From: Mesorhizobium metallidurans STM 2683
Lineage (GTDB): Bacteria > Pseudomonadota > Alphaproteobacteria > Rhizobiales > Rhizobiaceae
Assembly: GCF_000350085.1 (NCBI RefSeq)
Contig: NZ_CAUM01000149.1
Span: 62,001 to 126,000 of the forward strand
Direction of reading: 5' to 3'
DNA length: 64,000 bases
Below the pieces are notes generated by a model. That model did not search any database, was not told the origin of the DNA, and worked only from the letters and a program-made list of their open reading frames with translations. Shown here piece after piece: positions 1-7,774 of the stretch (its first letter is position 1; every line of letters starts with the position of its first letter). The position numbers and the translations under genes are program-made.

Positions 1-1
1 T

Positions 2-1495
2 TCCGTCGCCGTGTCGGCCACGCCGGGCGGCTGGGAACTGGAACAGTCCGGCGGCGTCTTCGCCGAACAGGTCATTCGCCCCACCGGCCTGATCGACCCG
101 CCGGTCGAGGTGCGTCCGGCCAAGACCCAGGTCGACGATGTCGTCGGCGAGATCCGCGACACCACCAGCGCCGGCTACCGCACGCTGGTTACCGTGCTGA
201 CCAAGCGCATGGCCGAGGACCTGACCGAATATCTCCACGAACAAGGCATCCGCGTCCGCTATATGCACTCCGACATCGACACGCTGGAGCGCATCGAGAT
301 CCTGCGCGACCTGCGCCTTGGCGCCTTCGACGTGCTGGTCGGCATCAATCTGTTGCGCGAAGGCCTCGACATTCCCGAATGCGGTTTCGTCGCCATCCTC
401 GACGCCGACAAGGAAGGGTTCCTGCGCTCGGAAACCTCGCTGATCCAGACCATCGGCCGCGCCGCCAGAAATGTCGACGGCAAGGTCATCCTCTACGCCG
501 ATCAGGTCACCGGCTCGATGGAACGCGCGATGGCCGAGACCAACCGCCGCCGCGAAAAGCAGATGGAATGGAACGCGGCCAACGGCATCACTCCGGAATC
601 GGTCAAGTCGCGCATCTCCGACATTCTGGACTCGGTCTACGAGAAGGACCACGTCCGCGCCGACATCTCGCAGTTCACCGACAGCGCCGGCGCGATGATG
701 GGCAACAACCTGAAGGCCCATCTCGATGCGCTGGACAAGCAGATGCGCGACGCCGCCGCCAATCTCGACTTCGAGAAGGCGGCCCGCATCCGCGACGAGA
801 TCAAGCGGCTGCGCGAGATGGAACTGTCCGTCTCCGACGATCCCTTGGCCAAATACGCCGACATGGAAAGCCCGGTCTCCGGCCGCGAGAAAGGCAAGCA
901 CAACAAGGGCGTGGCCAAACATCGTACATCAGAGGAACAGGAGCGTTTCCGCAAGCTCGACGAGGCACGCGCCGCCGAAGAGGCAACCAAGGCGGCCCGG
1001 CCCAACCTCTTCCGCAAGCCGTCGCTGGACGAAATGGGCGCCGACGGCGCCGTGCCGGTGAAGAAGCCGCTGTTCGCCAAGCCTTCGCTGGACGATATGG
1101 GGCCTGGCACCGACATGCCGACGCCATCGGGCGCGGTGTCCCGTTCGCTGTTCAAGAAACAGTCGGCTCAGGAGGCGCACGGCTCGGATTTCGGTATACC
1201 GGGTGAACCGACCAAGCCGCTGTTCAAGAAGAACTCGCTCGATGAGATGACGGTGCGGCGGACCGAGAAGCCGGTCGAAGGAAAAGTGCCGGCCAAGCCA
1301 CAGCCGATCTCCCCCCGTGTGGGGGAGATGCCAAGTGGTGGCAAAGAGGGCAGGGCAGAGGGGGGCGCGAAGGATCGCAGCGATACCGCCAGACCCATTG
1401 TCCGCCAGCGCACCGGCATCGGCTCTTATGAAGATCCGGGCGACGCCCGCCGCGAAAAGCGTCGGCCGGGCAAGACAGGGCGGCCCGGGCGGTAG
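2..1495 (+). CDS. uvrB: UvrABC system protein B, C-terminal part (5' partial)
   Basis: This is the damage-verifying helicase subunit of nucleotide excision repair, cut by the left window edge and open from base 2. The visible part carries the helicase C domain, with motif V GINLLREGLDIPE, motif VI QTIGRAARN, and a C-terminal UVR domain (LKAHLDALDKQM...DFEKAARIRDEI) that contacts UvrC. The protein then runs about 200 residues beyond the usual UvrB end. This tail looks disordered and repeats an LFxKxSLDxM-like motif four times. The last 40 or so residues are encoded by an inverted-repeat element. Identity is certain; the role of the tail is unknown. Confidence 0.96.
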   Translation, partial: SVAVSATPGGWELEQSGGVFAEQVIRPTGLIDPPVEVRPAKTQVDDVVGEIRDTTSAGYRTLVTVLTKRMAEDLTEYLHEQGIRVRYMHSDIDTLERIEILRDLRLGAFDVLVGINLLREGLDIPECGFVAILDADKEGFLRSETSLIQTIGRAARNVDGKVILYADQVTGSMERAMAETNRRREKQMEWNAANGITPESVKSRISDILDSVYEKDHVRADISQFTDSAGAMMGNNLKAHLDALDKQMRDAAANLDFEKAARIRDEIKRLREMELSVSDDPLAKYADMESPVSGREKGKHNKGVAKHRTSEEQERFRKLDEARAAEEATKAARPNLFRKPSLDEMGADGAVPVKKPLFAKPSLDDMGPGTDMPTPSGAVSRSLFKKQSAQEAHGSDFGIPGEPTKPLFKKNSLDEMTVRRTEKPVEGKVPAKPQPISPRVGEMPSGGKEGRAEGGAKDRSDTARPIVRQRTGIGSYEDPGDARREKRRPGKTGRPGR

Positions 1496-1524
1496 CGATC
1501 CTTCACGCCCCCCTCTGCCCTGCC
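1349..1524. repeat. Inverted-repeat element overlapping the 3' end of uvrB
   Basis: Two 30-base arms (1349-1378 and 1495-1524) are reverse complements with one mismatch and enclose 116 bases. The left arm starts GGCAGGGCAGAGGGGGGCG. The uvrB stop codon touches the right arm, so the end of UvrB is translated from the element. A further GGGGGAGATG / CATCTCCC pair lies outside the arms. It resembles the dispersed palindromic elements common in Mesorhizobium genomes; family membership is inferred. Confidence 0.75.
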
Positions 1525-1686
1525 GGACATCTCCCTCCACCATAAAAAAGCTCTTCGCCGAATTTCACCCGGCAACTGCCTGCTGGACCATGCAGCCATC
1601 CTTGCCCGCCGCCAATGGAACCTGTACGGGCCTTGCCACCCTGCCCTTCCGTTCTGGAAGCCAACCGCCCACCGGCCATCAAATCC

Positions 1687-2592
1687 ATGAAACCCAAGGA
1701 CATCGCCGCCTTCGTCTTCCTGGCCGTCACCTGGGGCCTGTCGTTCCTGGTGCTGCTCAAGGTGGTGCATGCCTTCGGCTGGATCGGCGCGGTCACGCTG
1801 CGTTCGCTGATTGCCGGCATCACGCTGCTTTTGCTGGCGGCGGCGACAAGGCGCAGACTCGATTTCAGCGCCGGCTGGCGGCGCTTCGCGATGGTCGGCG
1901 CGACGACCGTCGCCGCGCAACTGATCGGCCTGTCCTATGCCACGCCGCGCATCGGCACGGCGATGGCGGCCATCCTCGTTGCCGCGATCCCGCTGTTCTC
2001 GATGATCATCGGACAGGTATGGGGACTTGAACGCATCACGGCTCGTGGGCTGGCCGGCCTGCTCCTTGGCGCCGCCGGCATCATGGTCCTGGTCGGCTTC
2101 CCCTCGGTGCCTGTCACAGCCTCCTTCGTGTTCGGCTGCGCCGCCTCGCTCTTCAGTTCTTTCTCGGCCGCCTTCGGCAGCAACTACGCCAATCGCCATC
2201 TGCGCTCGGTCGGCACGCTGGAAGTCACCAGCGCCGCCTTCCTGTTCGGCGGTCTGATGACGCTGCCGCTGCTTCTCGCGGTGCCGATACCGGCGATGCC
2301 GAGCGCCGTCGACTTCCTCTATCTCACCATTCTCGCCTGCGTGATGAGCGCAATGACCTATGTCGTCTATTTCCGCCTGGATGCCAGCATCGGCGCGACC
2401 CGCACGATCAGCGTCGAATTCGCCGTGACTGTGATCGCCGTGCTTGTCGGCACGGTTATGCTCAAGGAGCCACTGACCGTCATCCAGGCCGTCGGAGCGG
2501 TTGCGATCATCGGCGGCTGCGTGTTTGTGCTCGACCCGTTCCCGCGCCGTTTGAAAGCAGTGCCCTTGCCGTCGGCCCCACCTCTGGTGTAG
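1687..2592 (+). CDS. DMT-family (EamA) transporter
   Basis: An inner-membrane protein of 301 residues with about ten hydrophobic helices in two repeated EamA halves, typical of drug/metabolite transporters that export amino acids or other small metabolites. The N-terminal FLAVTWGLSFLVLLK and the helix-start arginines fit the family. The start at 1687 (MKPKDIAAF) puts the first membrane segment at the N-terminus; a longer reading from 1615 adds 24 residues without family character. Substrate cannot be read from sequence. It stands alone between uvrB and the ABC-F leader. Confidence 0.85.
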   Translation: MKPKDIAAFVFLAVTWGLSFLVLLKVVHAFGWIGAVTLRSLIAGITLLLLAAATRRRLDFSAGWRRFAMVGATTVAAQLIGLSYATPRIGTAMAAILVAAIPLFSMIIGQVWGLERITARGLAGLLLGAAGIMVLVGFPSVPVTASFVFGCAASLFSSFSAAFGSNYANRHLRSVGTLEVTSAAFLFGGLMTLPLLLAVPIPAMPSAVDFLYLTILACVMSAMTYVVYFRLDASIGATRTISVEFAVTVIAVLVGTVMLKEPLTVIQAVGAVAIIGGCVFVLDPFPRRLKAVPLPSAPPLV

Positions 2593-2630
2593 CCAGTCTC
2601 GACACTCAAACGTCTTGAAAGGAGGGCTGC

Positions 2631-2696
2631 GTGACTTTCGACCGCCACCGTCAGCGCGGCCCTGTCTGTGCCCTGCGAGCTAGCTTGCAGGGCTGA
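2631..2696 (+). CDS. Candidate 21-codon leader peptide upstream of the ABC-F gene
   Basis: A GTG codon preceded by AAAGGAGGGCTGC (a very strong Shine-Dalgarno) opens a 21-codon frame ending TGA at 2694-2696. The predicted peptide is M-TFDRHRQRGPVCALRASLQG. It contains overlapping R-x-R triplets (R5-H-R7 and R7-Q-R9), the type of motif on which macrolide-bound ribosomes stall in Gram-positive leader peptides. Its coding end overlaps a hairpin. Position, ribosome site and overlap with mutually exclusive structures suggest a regulatory leader; translation is unproven. Confidence 0.5.
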   Translation: MTFDRHRQRGPVCALRASLQG

Positions 2697-2722
2697 CCGG
2701 GACGGTCCGGGTTTTCTTCCCG
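2659..2722 (+). promoter_or_regulatory. Attenuator-like alternative hairpins in the ABC-F leader
   Basis: Two GCCCTG copies (2659-2664 and 2670-2675) can each pair with the single CAGGGC (2688-2693), so two stems exclude each other. The second forms the near-perfect palindrome at 2671-2692. Downstream are GACCG-GGA-CGGTC (2695-2707) followed by CGGGTTTTC, and CGGG-TTTTCTT-CCCG (2708-2722). GTCCGG (2705-2710) could also pair with CCGGAC just before the ABC-F start. This layout fits ribosome-position-dependent attenuation; it is inferred from base pairing only. Confidence 0.45.
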
Positions 2723-2830
2723 CTTCGATTTTTGGTCTGCCCTTCGTGGTGCCGCAACGCCTGTTCTGATGGCCAGCACGCGCACCGTCAAAGTGCATAG
2801 CCGGACTCCGGCAAGACCAGAGAAATCCAA

Positions 2831-4357
2831 ATGGCCCTGATCAGCCTCAAATCCCTCGGCGTCACCATGAGTGCGCGGCTCTTCTCCAGTCTCGACCTCA
2901 CCATTGGCGCCGGCGACCGGCTCGGCATCGTCGCCGCCAACGGCCGCGGCAAGTCCACCTTGCTCAAATGCCTGACCGGCGAGTTGGAGCCGACCTCCGG
3001 CGACATCACCCGCACGCGCGGCCTGCGCGTCGGCCATGTCGAACAATCCGTGCCGCCGGCTCTGCTCGACCGCACCTTTCATCAGGTCGTAGCGGAAGCC
3101 CTGCCGACCGAGCAAGCCGAAAGCGAGCAATGGCGCGTCGACGTGGTGCTGGATTCACTCGACGTGCCTGAGCCGATGCGCGAGCGGACGATGCAAGCCT
3201 TGAGCGGCGGCTGGCAGAGGCTGGCGCTGATCGCACGCGTCTGGGTCACCGACCCGGACGTGTTGCTGCTCGATGAGCCGACCAATCATCTCGACCTTTC
3301 GAAAATCAACCAGCTCGAGACCTGGCTGAACGCGCTGCCGCGCGAAGTGCCGGTGGTGATCGCCAGCCACGACCGCGCCTTCCTCGACGCCACGACCAAC
3401 CGGACGCTGTTCCTTCGGCCCGAGCAGTCGCCGGTGTTTTCGCTCCCCTATTCGCGCGCCAGGCAAGCCTTGGATGAAGCCGACGCCTCGGCCGACCGAA
3501 AATTCCAGCACGACATGAAGGTGGCGCAGCAATTGCGCCGGCAGGCCGCCAAGCTCAACAATATCGGCATCAATTCGGGCAGCGACCTGCTGACGGTCAA
3601 GACCAAGCAGCTCAACCAGCGCGCCGAGCGTCTGGAAGATGCGGCGTCACCGGCGCATCGCGAGAAATCGGCGGGCGCGATAAAACTCGCCAATCGCGGC
3701 ACCCACGCCAAGGTGCTGATCACGCTCGACGACGCGGCGATCGAGACACCCGACGGCACGCTGCTGTTCAGGACCGGCAAGCGCCATATCTGCCAGGGCG
3801 ACCGCATCGTCCTGCTTGGCCGCAACGGCGTCGGCAAGTCACGCTTCGTCACCCTGATCCGCAATGCGATCGCCGAACCGGAAACCGTGCGGAGCATCAA
3901 GGTGACGCCGTCCACGGTGCTCGGCTACAGCGACCAGGCGCTGTCCGGGATGAGCGGTGACGACACGCCACTGGCGATGGTCTCGCGAAAATTCGATGTC
4001 GGCGAACAGCGCGCCCGCTCGCTGCTGGCGGGCGCGGGCGTCAGCATCGACATGCAGGAGCGCAGGATTGGCGTTCTGTCGGGTGGACAGAAGGCGCGGC
4101 TGATGATGCTGGCGCTCAGGCTCGCCAACCCCAATTTCTACCTGCTCGACGAGCCGACCAACCATCTCGACATTGACGGCCAGGAAGCGTTGGAAGCCGA
4201 GCTGCTGGCGCATCAGGCAAGCTGCGTGCTCGCCTCGCACGACCGCTCCTTCATCCGCGCCATCGGCAACCGCTTCTGGCTGATCGAGAAGCGGCGGCTG
4301 ACCGAGGTCGACAGTCCGGAGGATTTCTTCCGCTCGGTGGCCGAAGCTGGCGGTTGA
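2831..4357 (+). CDS. ABC-F family ATPase (ribosome-associated, possible antibiotic-resistance type)
   Basis: A soluble protein of 508 residues with two ATP-binding cassettes and no membrane domain, the hallmark of ABC-F proteins that act on the ribosomal E site. First cassette: Walker A NGRGKST (37-43), signature LSGGWQ (124-129), Walker B then DEPTNHLD. Second cassette: Walker A GRNGVGKS (330-337), signature LSGGQ (416-420), Walker B then DEPTNHLD. The charged linker at about 205-285 is the arm that reaches toward the peptidyl-transferase centre in this family. A 240-base leader with its own small ORF precedes it, as seen for inducible resistance ABC-Fs. The Shine-Dalgarno at 2831 is weak (CAGAGAAAT). 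Family certain; antibiotic protection is inference. Confidence 0.88.
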   Translation: MALISLKSLGVTMSARLFSSLDLTIGAGDRLGIVAANGRGKSTLLKCLTGELEPTSGDITRTRGLRVGHVEQSVPPALLDRTFHQVVAEALPTEQAESEQWRVDVVLDSLDVPEPMRERTMQALSGGWQRLALIARVWVTDPDVLLLDEPTNHLDLSKINQLETWLNALPREVPVVIASHDRAFLDATTNRTLFLRPEQSPVFSLPYSRARQALDEADASADRKFQHDMKVAQQLRRQAAKLNNIGINSGSDLLTVKTKQLNQRAERLEDAASPAHREKSAGAIKLANRGTHAKVLITLDDAAIETPDGTLLFRTGKRHICQGDRIVLLGRNGVGKSRFVTLIRNAIAEPETVRSIKVTPSTVLGYSDQALSGMSGDDTPLAMVSRKFDVGEQRARSLLAGAGVSIDMQERRIGVLSGGQKARLMMLALRLANPNFYLLDEPTNHLDIDGQEALEAELLAHQASCVLASHDRSFIRAIGNRFWLIEKRRLTEVDSPEDFFRSVAEAGG

Positions 4358-4423
4358 AGGCGGCGCGACTGCCGTGACGAAAAAGCCGGGCTGGCGGCAA
4401 TGTCGGCCGGCATTTCCCTTGTG

Positions 4424-4470
4424 GCAAAAAAATTCCGGCGATCTGTCGGATGATGGCCGGGAACCACGTC
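4424..4470 (+). promoter_or_regulatory. ECF-type promoter 1 (upstream of the DUF1127 gene)
   Basis: TGTCGG (4444-4449) and CGTC (4467-4470) are separated by exactly 17 bases, and a run AAAAAAATTC begins 18 bases before TGTCGG. The same layout with identical spacings recurs at 4754-4798. The hexamers resemble, from memory, the TGTCGA/CGTC pattern of ECF42-type sigma factors. Assignment to a sigma group is inference. Confidence 0.5.
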
Positions 4471-4519
4471 CTTGGGACGCCGACACGATGATGCCGGCTT
4501 CAACCAGGGAGAGTGCATC

Positions 4520-4708
4520 ATGTCCATTCTGTCATCCATAGGCCGCATCGCGACCCGTTACTCTGCGAGCCGCGCCCGTTACCGCAGCGAGCGCGCGCTG
4601 CTTTCACTGCCGATCGAATTGCGTAAGGACATCGGCTGGCCCGAAATCCTCGACGCGCAAAACGACCGTCATCTTGCCACGGCAACCACGTTGACCAAGG
4701 TAATATGA
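4520..4708 (+). CDS. DUF1127 (YjiS-like) small protein
   Basis: A protein of 62 residues whose C-terminal half, RALLSLPIELRKDIGWPE, fits the DUF1127 pattern (L-x2-LP-x2-L-x-DIG). In rhizobia such short, basic proteins have been linked to RNA and metabolic regulation, but this one has no assigned role. The start at 4520 follows GGGAGAGTGC; a longer frame from 4472 has no ribosome site. It is a single gene under an ECF-type promoter at 4424-4470. Confidence 0.7.
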   Translation: MSILSSIGRIATRYSASRARYRSERALLSLPIELRKDIGWPEILDAQNDRHLATATTLTKVI

Positions 4709-4753
4709 AGGCGGACCGCCGGTCCGTGGCCTGAGCGTTGATCTTGGCGTTCG

Positions 4754-4798
4754 AAAAAAATTCGGCGGCCATGTAGGATTGCCGCCGCCTCGTTCGTC
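4754..4798 (+). promoter_or_regulatory. ECF-type promoter 2 (upstream of the VOC-DUF1428 operon)
   Basis: TGTAGG (4772-4777) and CGTC (4795-4798) lie 17 bases apart, and AAAAAAATTC begins 18 bases before TGTAGG, exactly as in the promoter at 4424-4470. CGTC ends 42 bases before the VOC start codon, a suitable distance for a transcription start. VOC and DUF1428 genes are typical targets of ECF41/ECF42-like sigma factors in other bacteria. Confidence 0.5.
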
Positions 4799-4840
4799 CT
4801 TTGGCTGGCAAGGCCAACCAAACGCAAAGAGGAGCAAGAC

Positions 4841-5269
4841 ATGAACGACCAGCCCCAAACCCAGCCCACGGCGAAAGTCCTCGGCGGCTTGACGCCCTAT
4901 CTTCAGCTGGATGGCGCCTTCAAGGCTTCAGAATTCTATCAAAAGGCCTTCGGCGCCGAGCAGGTCTTCTTCTACCCGCCGGATGAGCAGGGTCGCACCA
5001 TGCATATCCATCTGCATATCAACGGTTCGACGCTGATGATTTCCGACTTCTACCCCGAGCATGGCATGTCCGCCGTGAAGCCGCAGGGCTACACCATGCA
5101 GCTTCATCTCGGCAGCGACGACATCGACGCCTGGTGGCAGCGCGCTGTCGACGCGGGCTGCGAGGTCGTCATGCCGCTGCAGGTGATGTTCTGGGGCGAT
5201 CAGTGGGGCAATATGCGCGATCCGTTCGGCGTGGAGTGGGCGATGAACGCGCCGGTGAAGAAAGCCTAA
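4841..5269 (+). CDS. VOC-family (PhnB/glyoxalase-like) protein
   Basis: A cytoplasmic protein of 142 residues of the vicinal oxygen chelate fold, close to PhnB-like proteins. It begins LGGLTPYLQLDGAFKASEFYQKAFGAE and ends WGDQWGNMRDPFGVEWAMN, both characteristic of the family. The single domain carries two beta-alpha modules that usually dimerise around a metal; the substrate is unknown. AAGAGGAGCAAGAC is a good ribosome site. It is the first gene of an operon with the DUF1428 gene 13 bases downstream and is preceded by an ECF-type promoter. Confidence 0.85.
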   Translation: MNDQPQTQPTAKVLGGLTPYLQLDGAFKASEFYQKAFGAEQVFFYPPDEQGRTMHIHLHINGSTLMISDFYPEHGMSAVKPQGYTMQLHLGSDDIDAWWQRAVDAGCEVVMPLQVMFWGDQWGNMRDPFGVEWAMNAPVKKA

Positions 5270-5282
5270 GGAGGAGACCAAA

Positions 5283-5636
5283 ATGTCCTATGTCGATGGG
5301 TTCGTACTTGCCGTGCCCAAGGCAAATCTCGATGCCTACAAGAAAATGGCGCAAATGGGCGGCATCGTCTGGAAAGAGCATGGCGCGCTCGCCTATGTCG
5401 AATGCATCGGCGACGACGTGCCTTATGGCGAGGTCACCTCGTTTCCGCGCGCCGTGCAGGCCAAGGACGACGAGATCGTCGTCTTTTCGTGGGTCGTCTA
5501 TGAATCTCGAGAAAGCCGCGATGCGGTGATGGCCAAGGTGATGGCCGACGCGCGCCTGAAGAGCGACTGGTCGACGATGCCGTTCGACGGCAAGCGCATG
5601 ATCTTCGGCGGCTTCCAGCCTTTCATGGAGCTGTAG
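5283..5636 (+). CDS. DUF1428 domain-containing protein
   Basis: A protein of 117 residues beginning MSYVDGFVLAVPKANLDAYK and ending PFDGKRMIFGGFQPFMEL, both diagnostic of DUF1428 (YbaA-like), a dimeric alpha-beta barrel fold of unknown biochemistry. A strong AAGGAGGAGACC precedes the start. It follows the VOC gene by 13 bases and is very likely cotranscribed. The VOC/DUF1428/DGPF association with ECF sigma factors suggests a stress-responsive role, which is inference. Confidence 0.85.
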   Translation: MSYVDGFVLAVPKANLDAYKKMAQMGGIVWKEHGALAYVECIGDDVPYGEVTSFPRAVQAKDDEIVVFSWVVYESRESRDAVMAKVMADARLKSDWSTMPFDGKRMIFGGFQPFMEL

Positions 5637-5645
5637 CACCACTTA

Positions 5646-5697
5646 GGGTAGGTCGAGATTGAGGTCAGGCCGGCCTCACCTCAATATCGGCCTACCC
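5646..5697. repeat. Palindromic repeat between convergent genes (copy 1)
   Basis: An imperfect 52-base palindrome with outer arms GGGTAGG / CCTACCC and core GGTCAGGCCGGCCTCACCT. It covers the stop codon of the sulfotransferase gene and the gap after the DUF1428 gene, so it could terminate both transcripts. The same 19-base core and the ATATCGGC that follows occur at 13257-13289, again at a convergent junction. Confidence 0.65.
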
Positions 5698-7470
5698 CAG
5701 CCGGTCGAGCAGCGGCTTCAGCCGATCGCCATAGCGCTTCCACAGATCGACCGAGCCCTGATACATCGGCTGGCGCACCTGCGCGGCCGAGGCTGTGCGC
5801 ACGGGGCGGTCGGTCTCGTGGAAAGACAGCACTTTATCGTCCCAAGGCAGGCCGAGATGGGCGATCAATGCCCGCGTCTGGCCTTCCTGGTCGGCAACGA
5901 AATCCTCATAGCGCACGTCATGCACGACACCGGGCAACACGCTGCGCCAATGCGCCATGATGTCGGTGTAGAGATTGTGGAAGTCGGCGAGCTCGCCGAG
6001 ATCGTAGCCATAGCGGTGGCTGTCGCCGCGGAAATGCACCTTGTAGATCGACAGGCAGGTCGCCGCCGCATCGCGCGCGCAATGGATGATCCTGGCCTTC
6101 GGCAGCATCATGTGGATGAAGCCTATCAGCAGGAAGTTGCCTGGCATCTTGTCGGTGACATGGCGGACATGCGGATAGCGGGCATGCAGCATCTCGAGAT
6201 AGGCCTGTCCGGCCTCGGCAAAATCCGCGTCGGATACATCCGATACTCCCCACGGGAAGCCACCCGGCATGGTCGACGGAAACTGCTTGCCGACCACCGT
6301 CTTCAAAATACTGAGCTCGCCCGCGCCATAGACCTGCGGATGGCTGGCGATGATCTGTTCGACCAGCGTCGTGCCCGAACGCGGCATGCCGACGACGAAG
6401 ATCGGCGCGTCATCGGCGATTGAACTTGGCTTGTGTCTTTCAAAAAAGCTGGCATCGAACACCGACTTCATCGCATCGAACTCGGCCCGCGTCCTCACCG
6501 GATCATAGTCGATGCCCTTGCGGCGAATGGCATTGCCTTCTGCGAAATAATCAAAGGCGCGTGGATAATCTTTCAGATCGTCATTGGCCTTGCCGAGGCC
6601 GAAGGAGAGCTGCATGCGCGCCAGGCTGTCCTGCGGCGCCTTGGCGTGCTGCGCCTCCATACCGGCAAGCTCGGCGTCGCGCTCCTTCTGGCGCTTGACC
6701 TGCGTCAGCATCAGCCAGGCCCGCGCCATGCCGGGATTGACTGCCAGCGCCTGGCGGAAAAGATCGGCCGCTTCGTCGAGCTTGCCCTTTTCCATCAGCC
6801 CGACGCCCAGCCCGTGCAGCAGGTCGGCATCCTTAGGCCGGATCGTCAGCGCCTCGCGGAAGACGGCGAGCGCCTCGTCGAGCCGCCCGGCCTCCTGCAG
6901 CGTTTCGGCAAGACCGATACGGGCGCGGACGTGAAAGGGATTGCGGCCGATCGTGCCGCGGTAGATCCCTTCGGCCTCCTCGAACTGGCCGAGCTGCTTC
7001 AGCGACGAGCCGAGATTGTCGCGCGCCGCCAGCTGGTCCGGCCGGATATCCACCGCGCCGCGGAAGAAATCGACGGCCGCCGCGACGCGGCCGAGGTCGC
7101 GCATGACCGTGCCGAAATTGTTGAGGAAATCGGGATTGGTCGGCAGCAGCTGCACCGACTGTTCGAGGAGATCCATGCCCTCCTCGCTGCGCCCGGTTTG
7201 ATGCAGCAGAAGCCCGAGGAAATGCGCCGCGGCCGCGTGATTGGCCTTGCGCGCCAGCACCTGCCGGTAAATCGCTTCGGCTTCTTGCCGGCGCCCGGCC
7301 TGGTGCAGTTGCAGCGCCTGCTGCACATACTGGTCGAGGCCCAGCGGCGGCTGGCCTCCAGTGCCAGACCTCGCTCCCGCGCCCGCCGCTCTTCTTTGAT
7401 CTCTGTTAATGGGAAACCTGCCGTGTTTGTCCGCCTGTGGCGATCTAGGCCATCGGCGCGACAGGTTCAA
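5692..7470 (-). CDS. TPR-repeat sulfotransferase-domain protein
   Basis: Residues from about 45 to 300 form a run of tetratricopeptide repeats (for example LLHQTGRSEEGMDLLEQSV and LDEALAVFREALTIRPKD). The C-terminal part is a sulfotransferase fold with PAPS P-loop GMPRSGTT (361-368), AGELS after it, and YEDF near the end. Such proteins transfer sulfate from PAPS to a glycan or protein, with the TPR part presumably binding the acceptor. The frame opens with TTG at 7470 without a clear ribosome site; the first 40 residues are low-complexity, so the real start may be downstream (for example the valine near residue 49). No signal peptide. Acceptor unknown. Confidence 0.85.
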   Translation of the reverse strand: MNLSRRWPRSPQADKHGRFPINRDQRRAAGAGARSGTGGQPPLGLDQYVQQALQLHQAGRRQEAEAIYRQVLARKANHAAAAHFLGLLLHQTGRSEEGMDLLEQSVQLLPTNPDFLNNFGTVMRDLGRVAAAVDFFRGAVDIRPDQLAARDNLGSSLKQLGQFEEAEGIYRGTIGRNPFHVRARIGLAETLQEAGRLDEALAVFREALTIRPKDADLLHGLGVGLMEKGKLDEAADLFRQALAVNPGMARAWLMLTQVKRQKERDAELAGMEAQHAKAPQDSLARMQLSFGLGKANDDLKDYPRAFDYFAEGNAIRRKGIDYDPVRTRAEFDAMKSVFDASFFERHKPSSIADDAPIFVVGMPRSGTTLVEQIIASHPQVYGAGELSILKTVVGKQFPSTMPGGFPWGVSDVSDADFAEAGQAYLEMLHARYPHVRHVTDKMPGNFLLIGFIHMMLPKARIIHCARDAAATCLSIYKVHFRGDSHRYGYDLGELADFHNLYTDIMAHWRSVLPGVVHDVRYEDFVADQEGQTRALIAHLGLPWDDKVLSFHETDRPVRTASAAQVRQPMYQGSVDLWKRYGDRLKPLLDRLG

Positions 7471-7486
7471 GGGTTCGCGGGCCAGC

Positions 7487-7756
7487 CTACCGGAAATCTG
7501 CCCGCGTCAGCACGTACATGTTCTTGCGACCATGCGAATAGGCTTCCCGCGCGACATCCTGGATCGACGAGCGCTTCGCATCGAACGCGCTGAGATATTC
7601 GGCTTCTGCTCCGGTCGTGGCCGGACTTGCCGCCGAAAGCGCGGCAACCTCGACGAAGAATGGCACTTCGAACATGCCGTCATGGCCGGTGAAACGAATG
7701 CGCTTTGCCGCCGCGTCATAGGAGCGGCTGGGATTGGGGAAATTGAGCGTCATCAT
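7487..7756 (-). CDS. DUF1488 domain-containing protein
   Basis: A protein of 89 residues starting MMTLNFPNPSRSYDAAAKRIRF, the typical DUF1488 opening, with GHDGMFEVPFFVEVAAL next. Function of the family is unknown. ATGATG at 7754-7756 and 7751-7753 are both possible; CCAGGGAGGTCG lies directly upstream. It sits in a minus-strand pair with the 60-residue gene at 7775-7957, 18 bases apart. Confidence 0.75.
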   Translation of the reverse strand: MMTLNFPNPSRSYDAAAKRIRFTGHDGMFEVPFFVEVAALSAASPATTGAEAEYLSAFDAKRSSIQDVAREAYSHGRKNMYVLTRADFR

Positions 7757-7774
7757 CGACCTCCCTGGTGGACG

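Noticed and set aside
1426..2199. A 257-codon minus-strand frame
   Set aside because: Antisense to the DMT transporter gene and across the inverted repeat; no motifs.
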